The notes beneath the pieces were generated by a model. That model worked only from the letters and a program-made list of their open reading frames with translations, searched no databases and had not been told where the DNA came from. This document shows, one piece after another, positions 42,846 to 52,148 of a stretch of 64,000 bases of DNA (its first letter is position 1; each line of letters opens with the position of its first letter). The stretch lies in NCBI RefSeq assembly GCF_000964545.1, contig NZ_BBVD01000004.1, forward strand, positions 124,001 through 188,000, given 5' to 3'. The stretch is from Comamonas thiooxydans (GTDB lineage: Bacteria > Pseudomonadota > Gammaproteobacteria > Burkholderiales > Burkholderiaceae_C). A program made the position numbers and the translations under genes.

Positions 42846-43586
42846 TTATCTGCGATAAGCCTCTGGGTCCAGGCGCTGCATTTCGGACTCGATCCATGCC
42901 TCGACCTCGACCATCAGCTCGTCATGCTTGCGGCCCACCGAAGAAATGGGCTTGCCAATGGAAACATCCACCACGCCGGGCTTTTTAATGAAGGCCTTGC
43001 GCGGCCAGCACTTGGCCGAGGTAACAGCGATGGGTACCACGGGCGCACCCGTCATGATGGCCAGACGGGTGGCGCCGGTCTTGTACTCGCCCACCTCTCC
43101 ACGATTCACACGTGTACCTTCGGGAAACATGATGACCCAGATGCCTTGATCGAGCAGGCGCTTGCCTTGCTCCACCACCTTGTGAAAGGCGCGCGAGCGC
43201 TGGGCCCGGTCTATGTGAATCATGTCCAGTGCACCGATGGACCAACCGAAGAATGGCACCTTCAGCAGCTCCTTCTTGAACACATAGGCCAGCGGGCGCG
43301 GCATGATGGCAGGCATGAGAAAGGTCTCGTAAGTGGACTGGTGCTTGACCAGCAGCACCACCCCCTGATTCGGGTCCGCAGGCAGGTTCTCCATGCCCTG
43401 CACCTGATACCGGACCCCCATGATCACGCGGGCGCTGTCCACCGAGAGCTTGAGCCAGGCGCGGGCAGCACTGTATGCCTTGGCCGATGAGCCGCTGGTC
43501 CACTTGGCCAGCAGCACCGCGAAAGTGTAGGGAATGACGGTAATAGCCATCCACAACATGTGGAGGACGGAGCGAATCAGGGACAT
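42846..43586 (-). CDS. plsC: 1-acyl-sn-glycerol-3-phosphate acyltransferase (PlsC-like)
   Basis: This 246-residue membrane-bound acyltransferase is probably for phosphatidic acid synthesis. Motif I reads KHQSTYETF, that is H-x4-E instead of the canonical H-x4-D. Motif III is IMFPEGTRVNRGE and motif IV is TGAPVVPIAV. An N-terminal hydrophobic helix is present (LHMLWMAITVIPYTFAVLLA). The ATG at 43586 (MSLIRSV) precedes that helix directly. It lies between gmhB and the M48-like gene on the same strand. The H-x4-E form is, from memory, usual in Burkholderiales PlsC, so activity is expected. Confidence 0.87.
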   Translation of the reverse strand: MSLIRSVLHMLWMAITVIPYTFAVLLAKWTSGSSAKAYSAARAWLKLSVDSARVIMGVRYQVQGMENLPADPNQGVVLLVKHQSTYETFLMPAIMPRPLAYVFKKELLKVPFFGWSIGALDMIHIDRAQRSRAFHKVVEQGKRLLDQGIWVIMFPEGTRVNRGEVGEYKTGATRLAIMTGAPVVPIAVTSAKCWPRKAFIKKPGVVDVSIGKPISSVGRKHDELMVEVEAWIESEMQRLDPEAYRR

Positions 43587-43716
43587 GACAGCAATCGAAT
43601 GACGTGAGCACAGACCTGAAGTCTGGCCCATGATTTGGCACGGTTATCAACAAGAAACATAGCAGCTTGCGCTGCTCTTTCAAGCAGTTGAGTCTATTTT
43701 GACCTGAAACCCAGGC

Positions 43717-44304
43717 TCAATGCGGGGCAGGCGCCGAATCCAGGGGCTGAGCATCCTCATCCCCTCCCAGCGGCAACAGCATATTCACCACAGCCTCCAG
43801 ATCCGGATAGCGCTCGCTGCCTTCAGGCAGGTCGGCATCGCTGCTGCACTCGGGCCTGGCGGTGGACTCCACGAACACCAGATGAGCGCCAAGAGCCTTG
43901 CCCGCCTGCAAATGCTCGACACCGCTGCCAATGGCCCAGATTTCATGGCCCTCCGCGCCGTAGCGATCGGCAATCTGCTCGAACAGCGCTACGCCTGGTT
44001 TACGGCACTGGCAGTCTTCATCGGGAGCGTGCGGACAAAAAAACACTGCCTCCACCCGCGCCCCGACGGCTGCCATCTCCCGGTGCATCTTGGCGTGCAC
44101 GGCGTTGAGCTCGATCACATCGAACAGCCCGCGACCCAGCCCAGGTTGATTGGTGGCGACCACCACATGCCAGCCGGCACGGTTCAGGCGCGAAACCGCC
44201 TCCAGCGCACTGGGGACTGCAACCCACTCATCGGGCCGGCCAATGAAACCTTGAGCTCCCCACTGGTTCAGGGTGCCATCACGGTCAAGAATTGCGATCT
44301 TCAT
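43717..44304 (-). CDS. gmhB: D-glycero-D-manno-heptose 1,7-bisphosphate 7-phosphatase
   Basis: This 195-residue HAD phosphatase of the LPS-heptose pathway has motif I ILDRDGTLN (two catalytic Asp), motif II VVATNQPG, and the zinc-binding loop CPHAPDEDCQCRKP with three Cys and one His, which is specific to GmhB/HisB-type phosphatases. It is followed by plsC and preceded by the fabB terminator. The last 15 residues are a Pro/Ala tail. Confidence 0.92.
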   Translation of the reverse strand: MKIAILDRDGTLNQWGAQGFIGRPDEWVAVPSALEAVSRLNRAGWHVVVATNQPGLGRGLFDVIELNAVHAKMHREMAAVGARVEAVFFCPHAPDEDCQCRKPGVALFEQIADRYGAEGHEIWAIGSGVEHLQAGKALGAHLVFVESTARPECSSDADLPEGSERYPDLEAVVNMLLPLGGDEDAQPLDSAPAPH

Positions 44305-44325
44305 GGGGGAGACAGTAGTCGACGA

Positions 44326-44362
44326 CAGAAAAAAGCCCGCTTACCTCAAGGCCAAGCGGGCT
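44326..44362 (-). terminator. Rho-independent terminator of fabAB
   Basis: Minus strand: AGCCCGCTT, an 11-nt loop, AAGCGGGCT, then TTTTTC. It lies about 20 nt after the fabB stop and about 20 nt before the gmhB start. Confidence 0.9.
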
Positions 44363-44383
44363 CGCGATCCAAGACTCCGGCGC

Positions 44384-45607
44384 TTACTGCCCTTCCCAGC
44401 GCTTGAGCACCAGGGAGGCATTGGTGCCGCCAAAGCCAAAGCTGTTGGACAGCACGGTCTTGAGTTCGGCATCGCGGGTCTGGGTGACCAGAGGCATATC
44501 GCCCAGCAGCGGGTCGGGCGTCTCCACGTTCACGGACCCTGCGATGAAGCCCTTGTTCAGCATGATCAGGCAGTAAATCGCCTCCTGCACACCGGTCGCG
44601 CCCAGCGAGTGGCCGGTCAGCGACTTGGTGGACGAGAACGGAGGCACCTGGTCACCGAACAGCTCGCGCATGGCACGCACTTCCTGCATATCGCCCACGG
44701 GGGTCGATGTGCCATGGGTGTTGATGTAGTCAATGGGCGCATCCACGGTTTCCATGGCCTGCTTCATGCAGGCAATGGCGCCGTCGCCCGAAGGAGCGAC
44801 CATGTCCTCACCGTCGCTGGTGGCACCAAAGCCCACCACTTCGGCCAGGATGTTGGCACCGCGTGCCAGCGCATGGTCCAGGCTTTCCAGCACCACGGCA
44901 CCGCCGCCGCCAGCGATCACGAAGCCGTCACGGTTGGCATCGTAGGCACGCGAGGCCTTATCAGGCGTCTCGTTGTACTTGCTGGACATGGCACCCATGC
45001 CGTCGAACAGCAGCGACATGCCCCAGGACAGCTCTTCGCCGCCGCCGGCAAACATCACATCCTGCATGCCCCAGGCGATCTGCTGGGCCGCAGCACCGAT
45101 GCAGTGGGCCGAGGTGGAGCAGGCCGAGGTGATGGAGTAGTTGATGCCCTTGACCTTGAAGTTGGTTGCCAGGCAGGCCGACACCGTGGAGCTCATGCAG
45201 CGTGTGACCTGGTAAGGGCCGACGCGGCGGATACCTTTTTCGCGCAGCGTATCGGCTGCCTCGATCTGGTTGGCGGGCGATCCGCCGCCCGAGCCCATGA
45301 TCAGACCGGTGCGCGGGCTGCTCACCTGCTCGGGCGTGAGGCCCGCTTGCTTGATCGCGTCTTCGAGGGCGATCTGCGAATAAGCTGCAGCATCGCCCAT
45401 GAAGCGCAACTGCTTGCGGTCGATGCGCGCTTCGATATCGATCTCGGGAATGCCTGCCACCTGCGAGCGCATGCCCAGCTCCGTGAACTGGGGCATGGCC
45501 TTGATGCCGCTCTTGCCCTCGCGCAGCGAGGCCTCCACGGTTGTCAGGTCATTGCCGATGCACGAGACAATGCCCGCGCCGGTGATCACTACCCGCTTCT
45601 TGCTCAT
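44384..45607 (-). CDS. fabB: Beta-ketoacyl-ACP synthase I
   Basis: This 407-residue condensing enzyme elongates unsaturated acyl-ACPs. The nucleophile is the Cys in TSACSTSAHCIGAA, with histidines in NTHGTSTPVGD and SLTGHSLGATG and the FGFGGTNASL C-terminus. Adjacent fabA, whose stop overlaps the fabB start by ATGA, marks it as FabB rather than FabF. Together they form the anaerobic unsaturated fatty acid pathway. Confidence 0.95.
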   Translation of the reverse strand: MSKKRVVITGAGIVSCIGNDLTTVEASLREGKSGIKAMPQFTELGMRSQVAGIPEIDIEARIDRKQLRFMGDAAAYSQIALEDAIKQAGLTPEQVSSPRTGLIMGSGGGSPANQIEAADTLREKGIRRVGPYQVTRCMSSTVSACLATNFKVKGINYSITSACSTSAHCIGAAAQQIAWGMQDVMFAGGGEELSWGMSLLFDGMGAMSSKYNETPDKASRAYDANRDGFVIAGGGGAVVLESLDHALARGANILAEVVGFGATSDGEDMVAPSGDGAIACMKQAMETVDAPIDYINTHGTSTPVGDMQEVRAMRELFGDQVPPFSSTKSLTGHSLGATGVQEAIYCLIMLNKGFIAGSVNVETPDPLLGDMPLVTQTRDAELKTVLSNSFGFGGTNASLVLKRWEGQ

Positions 45608-46128
45608 GCTGCCGTTCCCTTGGCATCACCTTCACGCAGGAACAGACCCACGCGCAGGTCATTGGCCACGTAAATTTCCTTGCCGTCGGCCAGCAGACGT
45701 GCGTCGCCGATGGCCATGTTCAGCTTGCGCTTGATTACTCGCTTGATATCAATTTCATATGTCACGAGTTTGACATCGGGACCTACTTCACCTGTAAACT
45801 TGACTTCGCCTGCACCTAGGGCACGACCACGACCCGGCAAACGCAGCCAGGTCAGGTAAAAGCCGATCAGCTGCCACATGGCGTCCAGGCCCAGGCAACC
45901 GGGCATGACGGGATCGCCCTGGAAGTGGCAATCAAAGAACCACAGGTCGGGCTTGACGTCCAGTTCCGCAACAATCTTGCCCAGACCGTGGGCACCGCCG
46001 TCCTCGGAGATATGTGTGATGCGATCGAACATCAACATGGGAGGCAGGGGCAGACGTCCGCTATCGGCACCAAACAGCTTGCCTTCGCCGGACGCGATCA
46101 GTTGTTCGTAGGAAAAAGATTCAGCCAT
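45604..46128 (-). CDS. fabA: 3-hydroxydecanoyl-ACP dehydratase/isomerase
   Basis: This 174-residue hot-dog enzyme dehydrates 3-hydroxydecanoyl-ACP and isomerises trans-2 to cis-3-decenoyl-ACP, the branch point to unsaturated acids. WFFDCHFQGDPVMPGCLGLD contains the catalytic His and the FabA-specific downstream segment with Asp. It starts MAESFSYEQLIASGEG, as expected. It is first in a two-gene operon with fabB. No FadR/FabR-like palindrome was identified in the 200 nt upstream. Confidence 0.95.
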   Translation of the reverse strand: MAESFSYEQLIASGEGKLFGADSGRLPLPPMLMFDRITHISEDGGAHGLGKIVAELDVKPDLWFFDCHFQGDPVMPGCLGLDAMWQLIGFYLTWLRLPGRGRALGAGEVKFTGEVGPDVKLVTYEIDIKRVIKRKLNMAIGDARLLADGKEIYVANDLRVGLFLREGDAKGTAA

Positions 46129-46330
46129 TCTCTCAATTGCTCCGCGGCAGCCTGTGCAAGCTACCTATTACTCTGTATTTTGGGTGACGGGACCCGCGCC
46201 CGCTGCGCGCGCCCACTGCGGGCGGTACAACCAGGGATTATCAAGGCTCACGCCCCTACCCGGGACACAATACCCGTTTTCAGGCCCAAGACTCTGCCAC
46301 AAATGCCACAGCCGCTGATGCCGAGGTGGC

Positions 46331-47992
46331 TTATTCCGTGCGGGACACTACGCCTTCCTCGGTCTTTCTCAAGGAGATCCAGGCCAGCGCGCAGAACACG
46401 AGGCACAACAGAGTCAGAGGCAACAGACCCAGAGCATGCACCCAGCGCGCATAAGGCGTCAGCCCGTCGCGCCCCTGAACCCGGCCCTGCAGCACCGCGC
46501 GCTCGAAAGGCGCCAGTGCTTTCACCACTTGCCCTTTGTGATCGATCACCACCGTGGCTCCGGTGTTCGTTGCGCGCAACATGGGGCGCTCGAACTCCAG
46601 CGCGCGCATGCGGCTGATGGACAGATGCTGATCAATGGCCACGGAGTCGCCAAACCAGCCGATATTACTCAGATTGACCAGCACCGTGGGTGCCGTCGCC
46701 GCATTGCCGAAATGGGCCGCAAGCTCTTCGCCGAACAGGTCTTCGTAGCAGATATTGGGCGACAGGCGCTCACCCGCCCAGCTCATGGAAGGCTGGCCCA
46801 GTGCGCCACGATTGAAGTCGCCCAGCGGAATATTCATGAGTTCGGTGAACCAGCGGAACATGGGCGGAATGAACTCACCAAACGGCACCAGATGGTGCTT
46901 GTCGTATTGATAGGCCTGGGTCTGCCCCGGCAGCCAGCCTTCGACCGTATTGGTGAAGCCCTTGTCCCAGTTGCCCAGCGGAAGGCCCACCAGAGCCGCG
47001 CGGCTGGATTCCTTGGCGACAAAAGGTGCGCGCACAAAGTCCAGATAGCCTTCAGGAAGCTGCTGAGGCAGCAGTGGAATGGCTGTCTCGGGTGCCACGA
47101 CCAACTGGGCCCTGGCGTCATGCAACTGCTGGGCATACCAGCGCAGTGCCACCACCACGCCCGAACCCATTTCAAACTTTTCATCCTGCGGAATATTGCC
47201 CTGCAGCAGCTCTACGCTCATGCCGGGCAGCTGACCAGGTGCTTCAATGGCGGCATCACGCGACCACCACAGCCCGCCCCAGACCAGACCCAGGGCAACA
47301 GCAGATGCCAGGGCCGGCTTGAATTTCAGCAACGCCGACCTGGTCTGCATACGCCAGACCAGCAGCGCCAGCCAGGCTGCAGCCCAGGCCGCCACAAACC
47401 CCGTGCCGTAGACGCCAATCCAGCGCGGCAGCACGGCCAGCGGGCCTTCCACATGGGCATAGCCGCCTGCGCCCCAGGGAAAACCGGTCCAGAGCCAGCC
47501 ACGCGCCAGCTCGGCCAGCGTCCAGAGTGCAGCAAAGACCAGCGCTGACAATGCATCCGGCGCCTTTGCCAAACGCTTGAAGCACCATGCAGCCACGGCG
47601 TAATAGCCACCCAGAAAGCCCGCCAGTGCCAACACGGCTGCCACCGCCAATGGCGCCGCCAATCCGCCATAGGTGTGCATGGAGATGAAGAGCCACCAGA
47701 AGGTGGCCGCCAGCCAGGCCGTGCCGAACAGCCAGGCCCGGCCTGCCGCCTGAGCGGCGGTACGGGCAGCCAGCAGCGCATGAACCAGCACCGCCAGCGA
47801 CAGAATCTGCAGCCACCACAGCGGACGGCCATAGCCTCCGGCCAAGCTCAGCCAGCCGTCGCCCTGGCCGCGAGCCCAGGGCCAGGCCAGAGAGAAGGCC
47901 TGCAGCCCGCCTGCAATCAGCATCAAAAGCCAGCTCATCCAGCATTTGGGCCTGGCAGCAGCGGTCTGAACGGTAGAGGCAGTGGTGGTCAT
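46331..47992 (-). CDS. lnt: Apolipoprotein N-acyltransferase
   Basis: This 553-residue inner-membrane enzyme adds the third acyl chain to lipoproteins. About six to seven N-terminal helices are followed by a periplasmic nitrilase domain with the triad Glu in VAPETAIP, Lys in the following strand region, and Cys in SPNICYEDLFGEE, and a C-terminal helix. It follows corC by about 150 nt, the usual corC-lnt pairing. The first 20 residues vary; the ATG at 47992 is the furthest upstream and a shorter start is possible. Confidence 0.93.
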   Translation of the reverse strand: MTTTASTVQTAAARPKCWMSWLLMLIAGGLQAFSLAWPWARGQGDGWLSLAGGYGRPLWWLQILSLAVLVHALLAARTAAQAAGRAWLFGTAWLAATFWWLFISMHTYGGLAAPLAVAAVLALAGFLGGYYAVAAWCFKRLAKAPDALSALVFAALWTLAELARGWLWTGFPWGAGGYAHVEGPLAVLPRWIGVYGTGFVAAWAAAWLALLVWRMQTRSALLKFKPALASAVALGLVWGGLWWSRDAAIEAPGQLPGMSVELLQGNIPQDEKFEMGSGVVVALRWYAQQLHDARAQLVVAPETAIPLLPQQLPEGYLDFVRAPFVAKESSRAALVGLPLGNWDKGFTNTVEGWLPGQTQAYQYDKHHLVPFGEFIPPMFRWFTELMNIPLGDFNRGALGQPSMSWAGERLSPNICYEDLFGEELAAHFGNAATAPTVLVNLSNIGWFGDSVAIDQHLSISRMRALEFERPMLRATNTGATVVIDHKGQVVKALAPFERAVLQGRVQGRDGLTPYARWVHALGLLPLTLLCLVFCALAWISLRKTEEGVVSRTE

Positions 47993-48144
47993 AGGAATCA
48001 GCAGGCACTAACAAAACACCCAACCGGGCGGTTGGGTGAATTCAAGCATACGAGGTATCGCCAAGATTTGTGCAAACCAAGAGGCACAACCAGTATTTCC
48101 ACCGGCATCACACCAGGCCTGACCCGGATTTGCGCAAGTCGCGA

Positions 48145-49026
48145 TCAGTTGCGAACCAAGCTGTCTGGCGACGGATCGCGCACCACCTTGAACCAGCGCA
48201 CCGCGCCGCCCTTGGTGTGGAGCACGGTGAACTCCAGCCCGCCCAGATGAATCTGCTCGCCGCGCTTGGGCACATGGCCGATTTCATGGGCAATCAATCC
48301 ACCGATGGTATCGAACTCGGCATCGGGGTCGCTGGCATGCAGCGAAGTCTCGAACTCCTCGCTCACATGCTCGATGCTGGCATCGCCCGCCACGCGGTAG
48401 CTGTTGTCGGCCAGAGCAAAGATATCGCCCTCGTCCTCGGGGATGTCAAACTCGTCCTCGATCTCGCCGACGATTTCTTCCAGCACATCTTCAATCGTCA
48501 CCAGGCCGGCCACACGGCCGAACTCGTCGATGACAACGGCCAGATGATTGCGATTGGCGCGAAACTCACGCAGCAGGTCGTTCAGGCCCTTGCTCTCGGG
48601 CACAAAGACGGCCGGGCGCACCAGAGCACGAATATTCAGGGTGGGAGAGCGCTGCAGCTTGAGCAAATCCTTGGCCATGAGAATGCCAATGATGTTCTCG
48701 CGCTCGCCCTGGTAGACCGGAAAGCGCGAATGCGCCGTAGTCAGAACCTGGTGCAGGATTTCTTCATACGGAGCATCGATATTGATGAGATCCATGCGTG
48801 GCGCAGCCACCATGACTTCTCCGGCGCTCATGTCGGCCATGCGAATCACGCGCTCCAGCATGACACGCGACTCGGTGCCGATGACCTGGTTGTCTTCGGC
48901 TTCGGCCAGGGTTTCGATCAGTTCATCGGGAGACTCCGGTGCCGGATGGATGAACTCAGCCACCTTTTGCAGGAAGCTTCGCTTGTCTTCCTTCTCGGGA
49001 AGTCGCGCAGGATGGGGGTCAGACAC
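48145..49026 (-). CDS. corC: CorC/HlyC-type CBS-domain protein
   Basis: This 293-residue protein has an N-terminal acidic region (LIETLAEAEDNQVIG), a pair of CBS domains (VMVAAPRMDLINID to about residue 195, including LLREFRANRNHLAVVIDEFG) and a C-terminal CorC_HlyC domain (AHEIGHVPKRGEQI). No membrane domain is present, unlike CorB. It is linked to magnesium/cobalt efflux in E. coli and is encoded beside lnt in many proteobacteria, as here. The EDEFDIPEDEGD stretch is strongly acidic. Confidence 0.92.
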   Translation of the reverse strand: MSDPHPARLPEKEDKRSFLQKVAEFIHPAPESPDELIETLAEAEDNQVIGTESRVMLERVIRMADMSAGEVMVAAPRMDLINIDAPYEEILHQVLTTAHSRFPVYQGERENIIGILMAKDLLKLQRSPTLNIRALVRPAVFVPESKGLNDLLREFRANRNHLAVVIDEFGRVAGLVTIEDVLEEIVGEIEDEFDIPEDEGDIFALADNSYRVAGDASIEHVSEEFETSLHASDPDAEFDTIGGLIAHEIGHVPKRGEQIHLGGLEFTVLHTKGGAVRWFKVVRDPSPDSLVRN

Positions 49027-49214
49027 TGTCTTGGAGTGCAGGACGTGCGGTAGTCGAACAAGTCCCCAAGAATAACGGATTGTGTTGACAGACGGCTTGC
49101 TAGCTCACAAAAGCCATGAGCGGCGGTCTCCGAGCGCACTCAGCCAAAGCTATTTTGATATCTGCTTGCGCCTGTCTTTATTGGGCTGCAGCCTTGCTGG
49201 CTTCACAAGACGAT

Positions 49215-49937
49215 TTACTCGCCTGATTTATGGCGGCCTTCCTGCACACCCTTGCGCACTTCCTGCACGCCGGCCAGGAAAGCCCAGAAATTGACGGCCT
49301 GCTTCTTGAGCTGATAGTCCATCTCGCCCAGATGCTCCGTCACCAGCTCGCTGACATGGGTCTCGAAGTCGGCAGGCGGCAACTCCAGATAGGCTTCGGA
49401 TTCCGAGCCCTCTCGCTTGACCGTGGCACCCGCGTTGCGCGCAATCTTGAGCATGGCCGTGTTCTCGGACAGCGCATGGATGAACATCATGCTCACGTTC
49501 TTGCTGCGCGCATGCAGCACTGCACGTGCAAACAGACGTGCCCCCAGCCCCTTGCCACGTGCACTCTTGAGCACGGAGACGCCGAATTCCGCGCATTTCT
49601 CATGCTCGGGATGGCCGGCAAAGGCCAGATGCGCCATGGAGATCAATTCCAGGCGGCGGTTGAAGATGCCGAAGATATCGTCGCGCTCGAAATCGAGCTG
49701 CTCGACATAGCGGCGCACCTGCTCGTCGTTGGCCGCATAGCCAAAGCGCAGATAGCGATCACGCGCATCCAGCTTGAGCAGATGCTTGATGATGCGGTCG
49801 CGATGGCGCGGGCTCAGCGAACGGATGGGGACCAAGGACGGCGAGCGACGCTCGGCGCCATGGGACTTGCCCATGTCTCGCAGCCAGCCGGAGCCGGCCT
49901 GCCAGGGCGATGTCAACCAGTCTTTGGGGAGGTTCAT
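49215..49937 (-). CDS. GNAT-family N-acetyltransferase
   Basis: This 240-residue protein has a GNAT core in the middle: LRFGYAANDEQVRRYVEQL, AHLAFAGHPEHEKCAEFGVS and the acetyl-CoA loop SARGKGLGARLFARAVLHA. The N-terminal 30 residues precede the domain (MNLPKDWLTSPWQAGSG) and the C-terminal 50 residues (LGEMDYQLKKQAVNFWAFL) are not part of the standard fold. The substrate is unknown. It is alone on the minus strand between corC and the Lrp gene. Confidence 0.85.
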   Translation of the reverse strand: MNLPKDWLTSPWQAGSGWLRDMGKSHGAERRSPSLVPIRSLSPRHRDRIIKHLLKLDARDRYLRFGYAANDEQVRRYVEQLDFERDDIFGIFNRRLELISMAHLAFAGHPEHEKCAEFGVSVLKSARGKGLGARLFARAVLHARSKNVSMMFIHALSENTAMLKIARNAGATVKREGSESEAYLELPPADFETHVSELVTEHLGEMDYQLKKQAVNFWAFLAGVQEVRKGVQEGRHKSGE

Positions 49938-50080
49938 AGCCTGAAATATAGGTAAAAACCCGAGGTTTCACAAGCCGCATGTTGCATTGCAACAATCCTG
50001 TAAGGATTTTCCGATAATTCAACACCTTAGCTTCTGTTTCCGGCTAGGTCATGGTCCGTATGAAGGACCTCTACGAAGGC

Positions 50081-50563
50081 TTAGAGCGGCACGGCCGTCG
50101 TGACCTTGACCCGGTCCATGACAAAGCTGGTTTTGCAATCCTGCACACTGGGGTGTTTGAGCAGCGTGTCCATGATGAAACGACTGTAATGCTGCATGTC
50201 TGCCACCACCACCCGCAGCAGATAGTCCATCTCGCCAGTGAGGGAGACGCACTCCACCACCTCGGGCCAGGTCTGCACGCTGGCGCGGAACACATCCATG
50301 GGATTGCGCTTGCTGGTTTCGGTGTATTTTTCCAGACGCACATTGATATAGGCGGTCAGCCCCAGACCCACGGTCTCGGGCTGCACCAAAGCCACATAGC
50401 GGTCGATGACACCGTTTTCCTCCAGCCGCTTGACACGGCGCAGCACGGCGCTGGGCGACAGGCCGACCTGCTCCCCGATGACGTCATAAGTTTCTCGGCC
50501 ATTGGCCTGCAATCGGCGCAAAATTGCCTTATCCAGTTTGTCGATGGTGTGCATGGAACTCAT
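50081..50563 (-). CDS. Lrp/AsnC family regulator, divergent from hpd
   Basis: This 160-residue protein has an N-terminal helix-turn-helix (YDVIGEQVGLSPSAVLRRVK) and a C-terminal RAM effector domain (VEQWPEVVECVSLTGEMDYL-type region with VVECVSLTGEMDYLLRVVV). It faces hpd across 219 bp and very likely controls hpd and itself in response to phenylalanine or tyrosine. A TATAAT at 50572-50577 on the minus strand lies nine bases before this ATG, so either the mRNA is nearly leaderless or translation begins at the second ATG (50554, MHTIDKLDKAIL). The effector is inferred. Confidence 0.9.
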   Translation of the reverse strand: MSSMHTIDKLDKAILRRLQANGRETYDVIGEQVGLSPSAVLRRVKRLEENGVIDRYVALVQPETVGLGLTAYINVRLEKYTETSKRNPMDVFRASVQTWPEVVECVSLTGEMDYLLRVVVADMQHYSRFIMDTLLKHPSVQDCKTSFVMDRVKVTTAVPL

Positions 50564-50571
50564 GGCGGCAG

Positions 50572-50696
50572 ATTATAAAAAAAGCGCAGTTTTTATTAAT
50601 GGTTAACCCTTGATAACCATTTAAATTGCATGAAATCAATTTTTTATGCAATTTTCATGCATTGAGCTGTTTGCAGCCAAGGCATTTTTGCATGAA
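50572..50696. promoter_or_regulatory. Shared control region of the Lrp gene and hpd
   Basis: It contains TATAAT (minus strand, 50572-50577), a perfect inverted repeat ATGGTTA-N8-TAACCAT (50599-50620) over the presumed minus-strand -35, and three TGCATGAA boxes: 50627-50634, 50654-50661 (inverted) and 50689-50696. The first two form 9-bp arms (TGCATGAAA/TTTCATGCA) spaced by 17 bases. Their number and spacing suit multimeric Lrp binding. Confidence 0.65.
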
Positions 50697-50782
50697 GCTT
50701 GTCCGCGCCCTGTCCTACAGTGCATCCATCGTCGACACCTGTTCTTCATGTGTTGCGCCCCTACCCGATGGAGACCTCTGCC

Positions 50783-51904
50783 ATGAACGCCCCACTGACT
50801 CAAAGCAACGCCAGCCAGTTCCAGACCTGGGACAACCCCATGGGCACGGACGGCTTCGAGTTCGTCGAATACGCGGCCCCCGATCCCGTGGCCATGGGTC
50901 AGCTGTTCGAGCGCATGGGCTTTCAGGCCATCGCCAAGCACCGCCGCAAGAACGTGACCCTGTATCGCCAGGGCGAGATCAACTTCATCATCAATGCAGA
51001 GCCCGACAGCTTTGCCCAGCGCTTCGCGCGTCTGCACGGCCCCAGCGTCTGCGCCATCGCCATCCGCGTCAACGACGCCAAGTACGCCTATGAGCGCGCC
51101 ACCTCGCTGGGTGCCTGGGGCTATGCCCAGCAGGCCGCCCCTGGCGAACTGAGCATTCCCGCCATCAAGGGCATTGGCGACTCGCTGATCTATTTCATCG
51201 ACAAATGGCGCGGCAAGAATGGTGCCAAGGACGGTGACCTGGGCAATATCAGCTTCTTCGACGTGGACTTCGAGCCTCTGCCCGGTGCCGATCTGCACCC
51301 CGAGGGCCTGGGCCTGACCTATATCGACCATCTGACCAACAACGTCTACCGCGGCCGCATGGCCGAGCTGGCCGAGTTCTACGAGCGCATCTTCAACTTC
51401 CGCGAGATCCGCTACTTCGACATCGAAGGCCAGGCCACAGGCGTCAAGAGCAAGGCCATGACCAGCCCCTGCGGCAAGATCCGCATTCCCATCAACGAGG
51501 AAGGCAACGACAAGGCCGGCCAGATTCAGGAATATCTGGACATGTACCACGGCGAAGGCATACAGCACATCGCGCTGGGCTCGACCAATCTCTACGACAC
51601 CGTGGACGGTCTGCAGATGAACGGCATCAAGCTGCTGAACACCAGCGAGACCTATTACGAGCTGCTGCCCAAGCGCATCCCGGACCTGCAGGAACCCATT
51701 CCCGAACTGCTGGCGCGCAACATCCTGGTGGACGGCCAGCCGGGCGAGCTGCTGCTGCAGATCTTCAGCGAAAACCAGCTGGGTCCCATCTTCTTCGAGT
51801 TCATCCAGCGCAAGGGCAATAGCGGCTTTGGCGAGGGCAATTTCAAGGCCTTGTTCGAGACCATGGAACTCGACCAGATGCGCCGCGGCGTGCTCAAGAC
51901 CTGA
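50783..51904 (+). CDS. hpd: 4-hydroxyphenylpyruvate dioxygenase
   Basis: This 373-residue Fe(II) enzyme turns 4-hydroxyphenylpyruvate into homogentisate in tyrosine degradation. Two VOC domains are visible. Iron ligands are the His in IDHLTNNVYRG, the His in GIQHIALGSTN and the Glu in IFFEFIQRKGNSGFGEGN. The ATG at 50783 (MNAPLTQSN) follows a GGAG ribosome-binding site. An upstream ATG in frame at 50768 overlaps that site and is less likely. Homogentisate dioxygenase is not in the window. Confidence 0.96.
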   Translation: MNAPLTQSNASQFQTWDNPMGTDGFEFVEYAAPDPVAMGQLFERMGFQAIAKHRRKNVTLYRQGEINFIINAEPDSFAQRFARLHGPSVCAIAIRVNDAKYAYERATSLGAWGYAQQAAPGELSIPAIKGIGDSLIYFIDKWRGKNGAKDGDLGNISFFDVDFEPLPGADLHPEGLGLTYIDHLTNNVYRGRMAELAEFYERIFNFREIRYFDIEGQATGVKSKAMTSPCGKIRIPINEEGNDKAGQIQEYLDMYHGEGIQHIALGSTNLYDTVDGLQMNGIKLLNTSETYYELLPKRIPDLQEPIPELLARNILVDGQPGELLLQIFSENQLGPIFFEFIQRKGNSGFGEGNFKALFETMELDQMRRGVLKT

Positions 51905-52148
51905 ACCAGATCAACGGAGCCTGCCATGCGCCACCTCGGCCTGCACCCGCCTCGTCTGCTCGCTTGCAGCATGGCCGGCGTGGACTCCGGCGCTACGCAA
52001 TACATCAAAAAGATACCAATGGTTACCACTCCGTCAAACGGACCATGTGGCGATCGGTTTCCGTCCCTATACTTTCCGTCATGCTGCACTGCCGCATCCA
52101 CGCCTGACGTGAGTCGGCGCAGCCAGCCTCAACGCCCGGAAGGATCCA

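Noticed and set aside
44273..45673. 466-codon plus-strand frame opposite fabB
   Set aside because: Antisense shadow; fabB has all catalytic residues.
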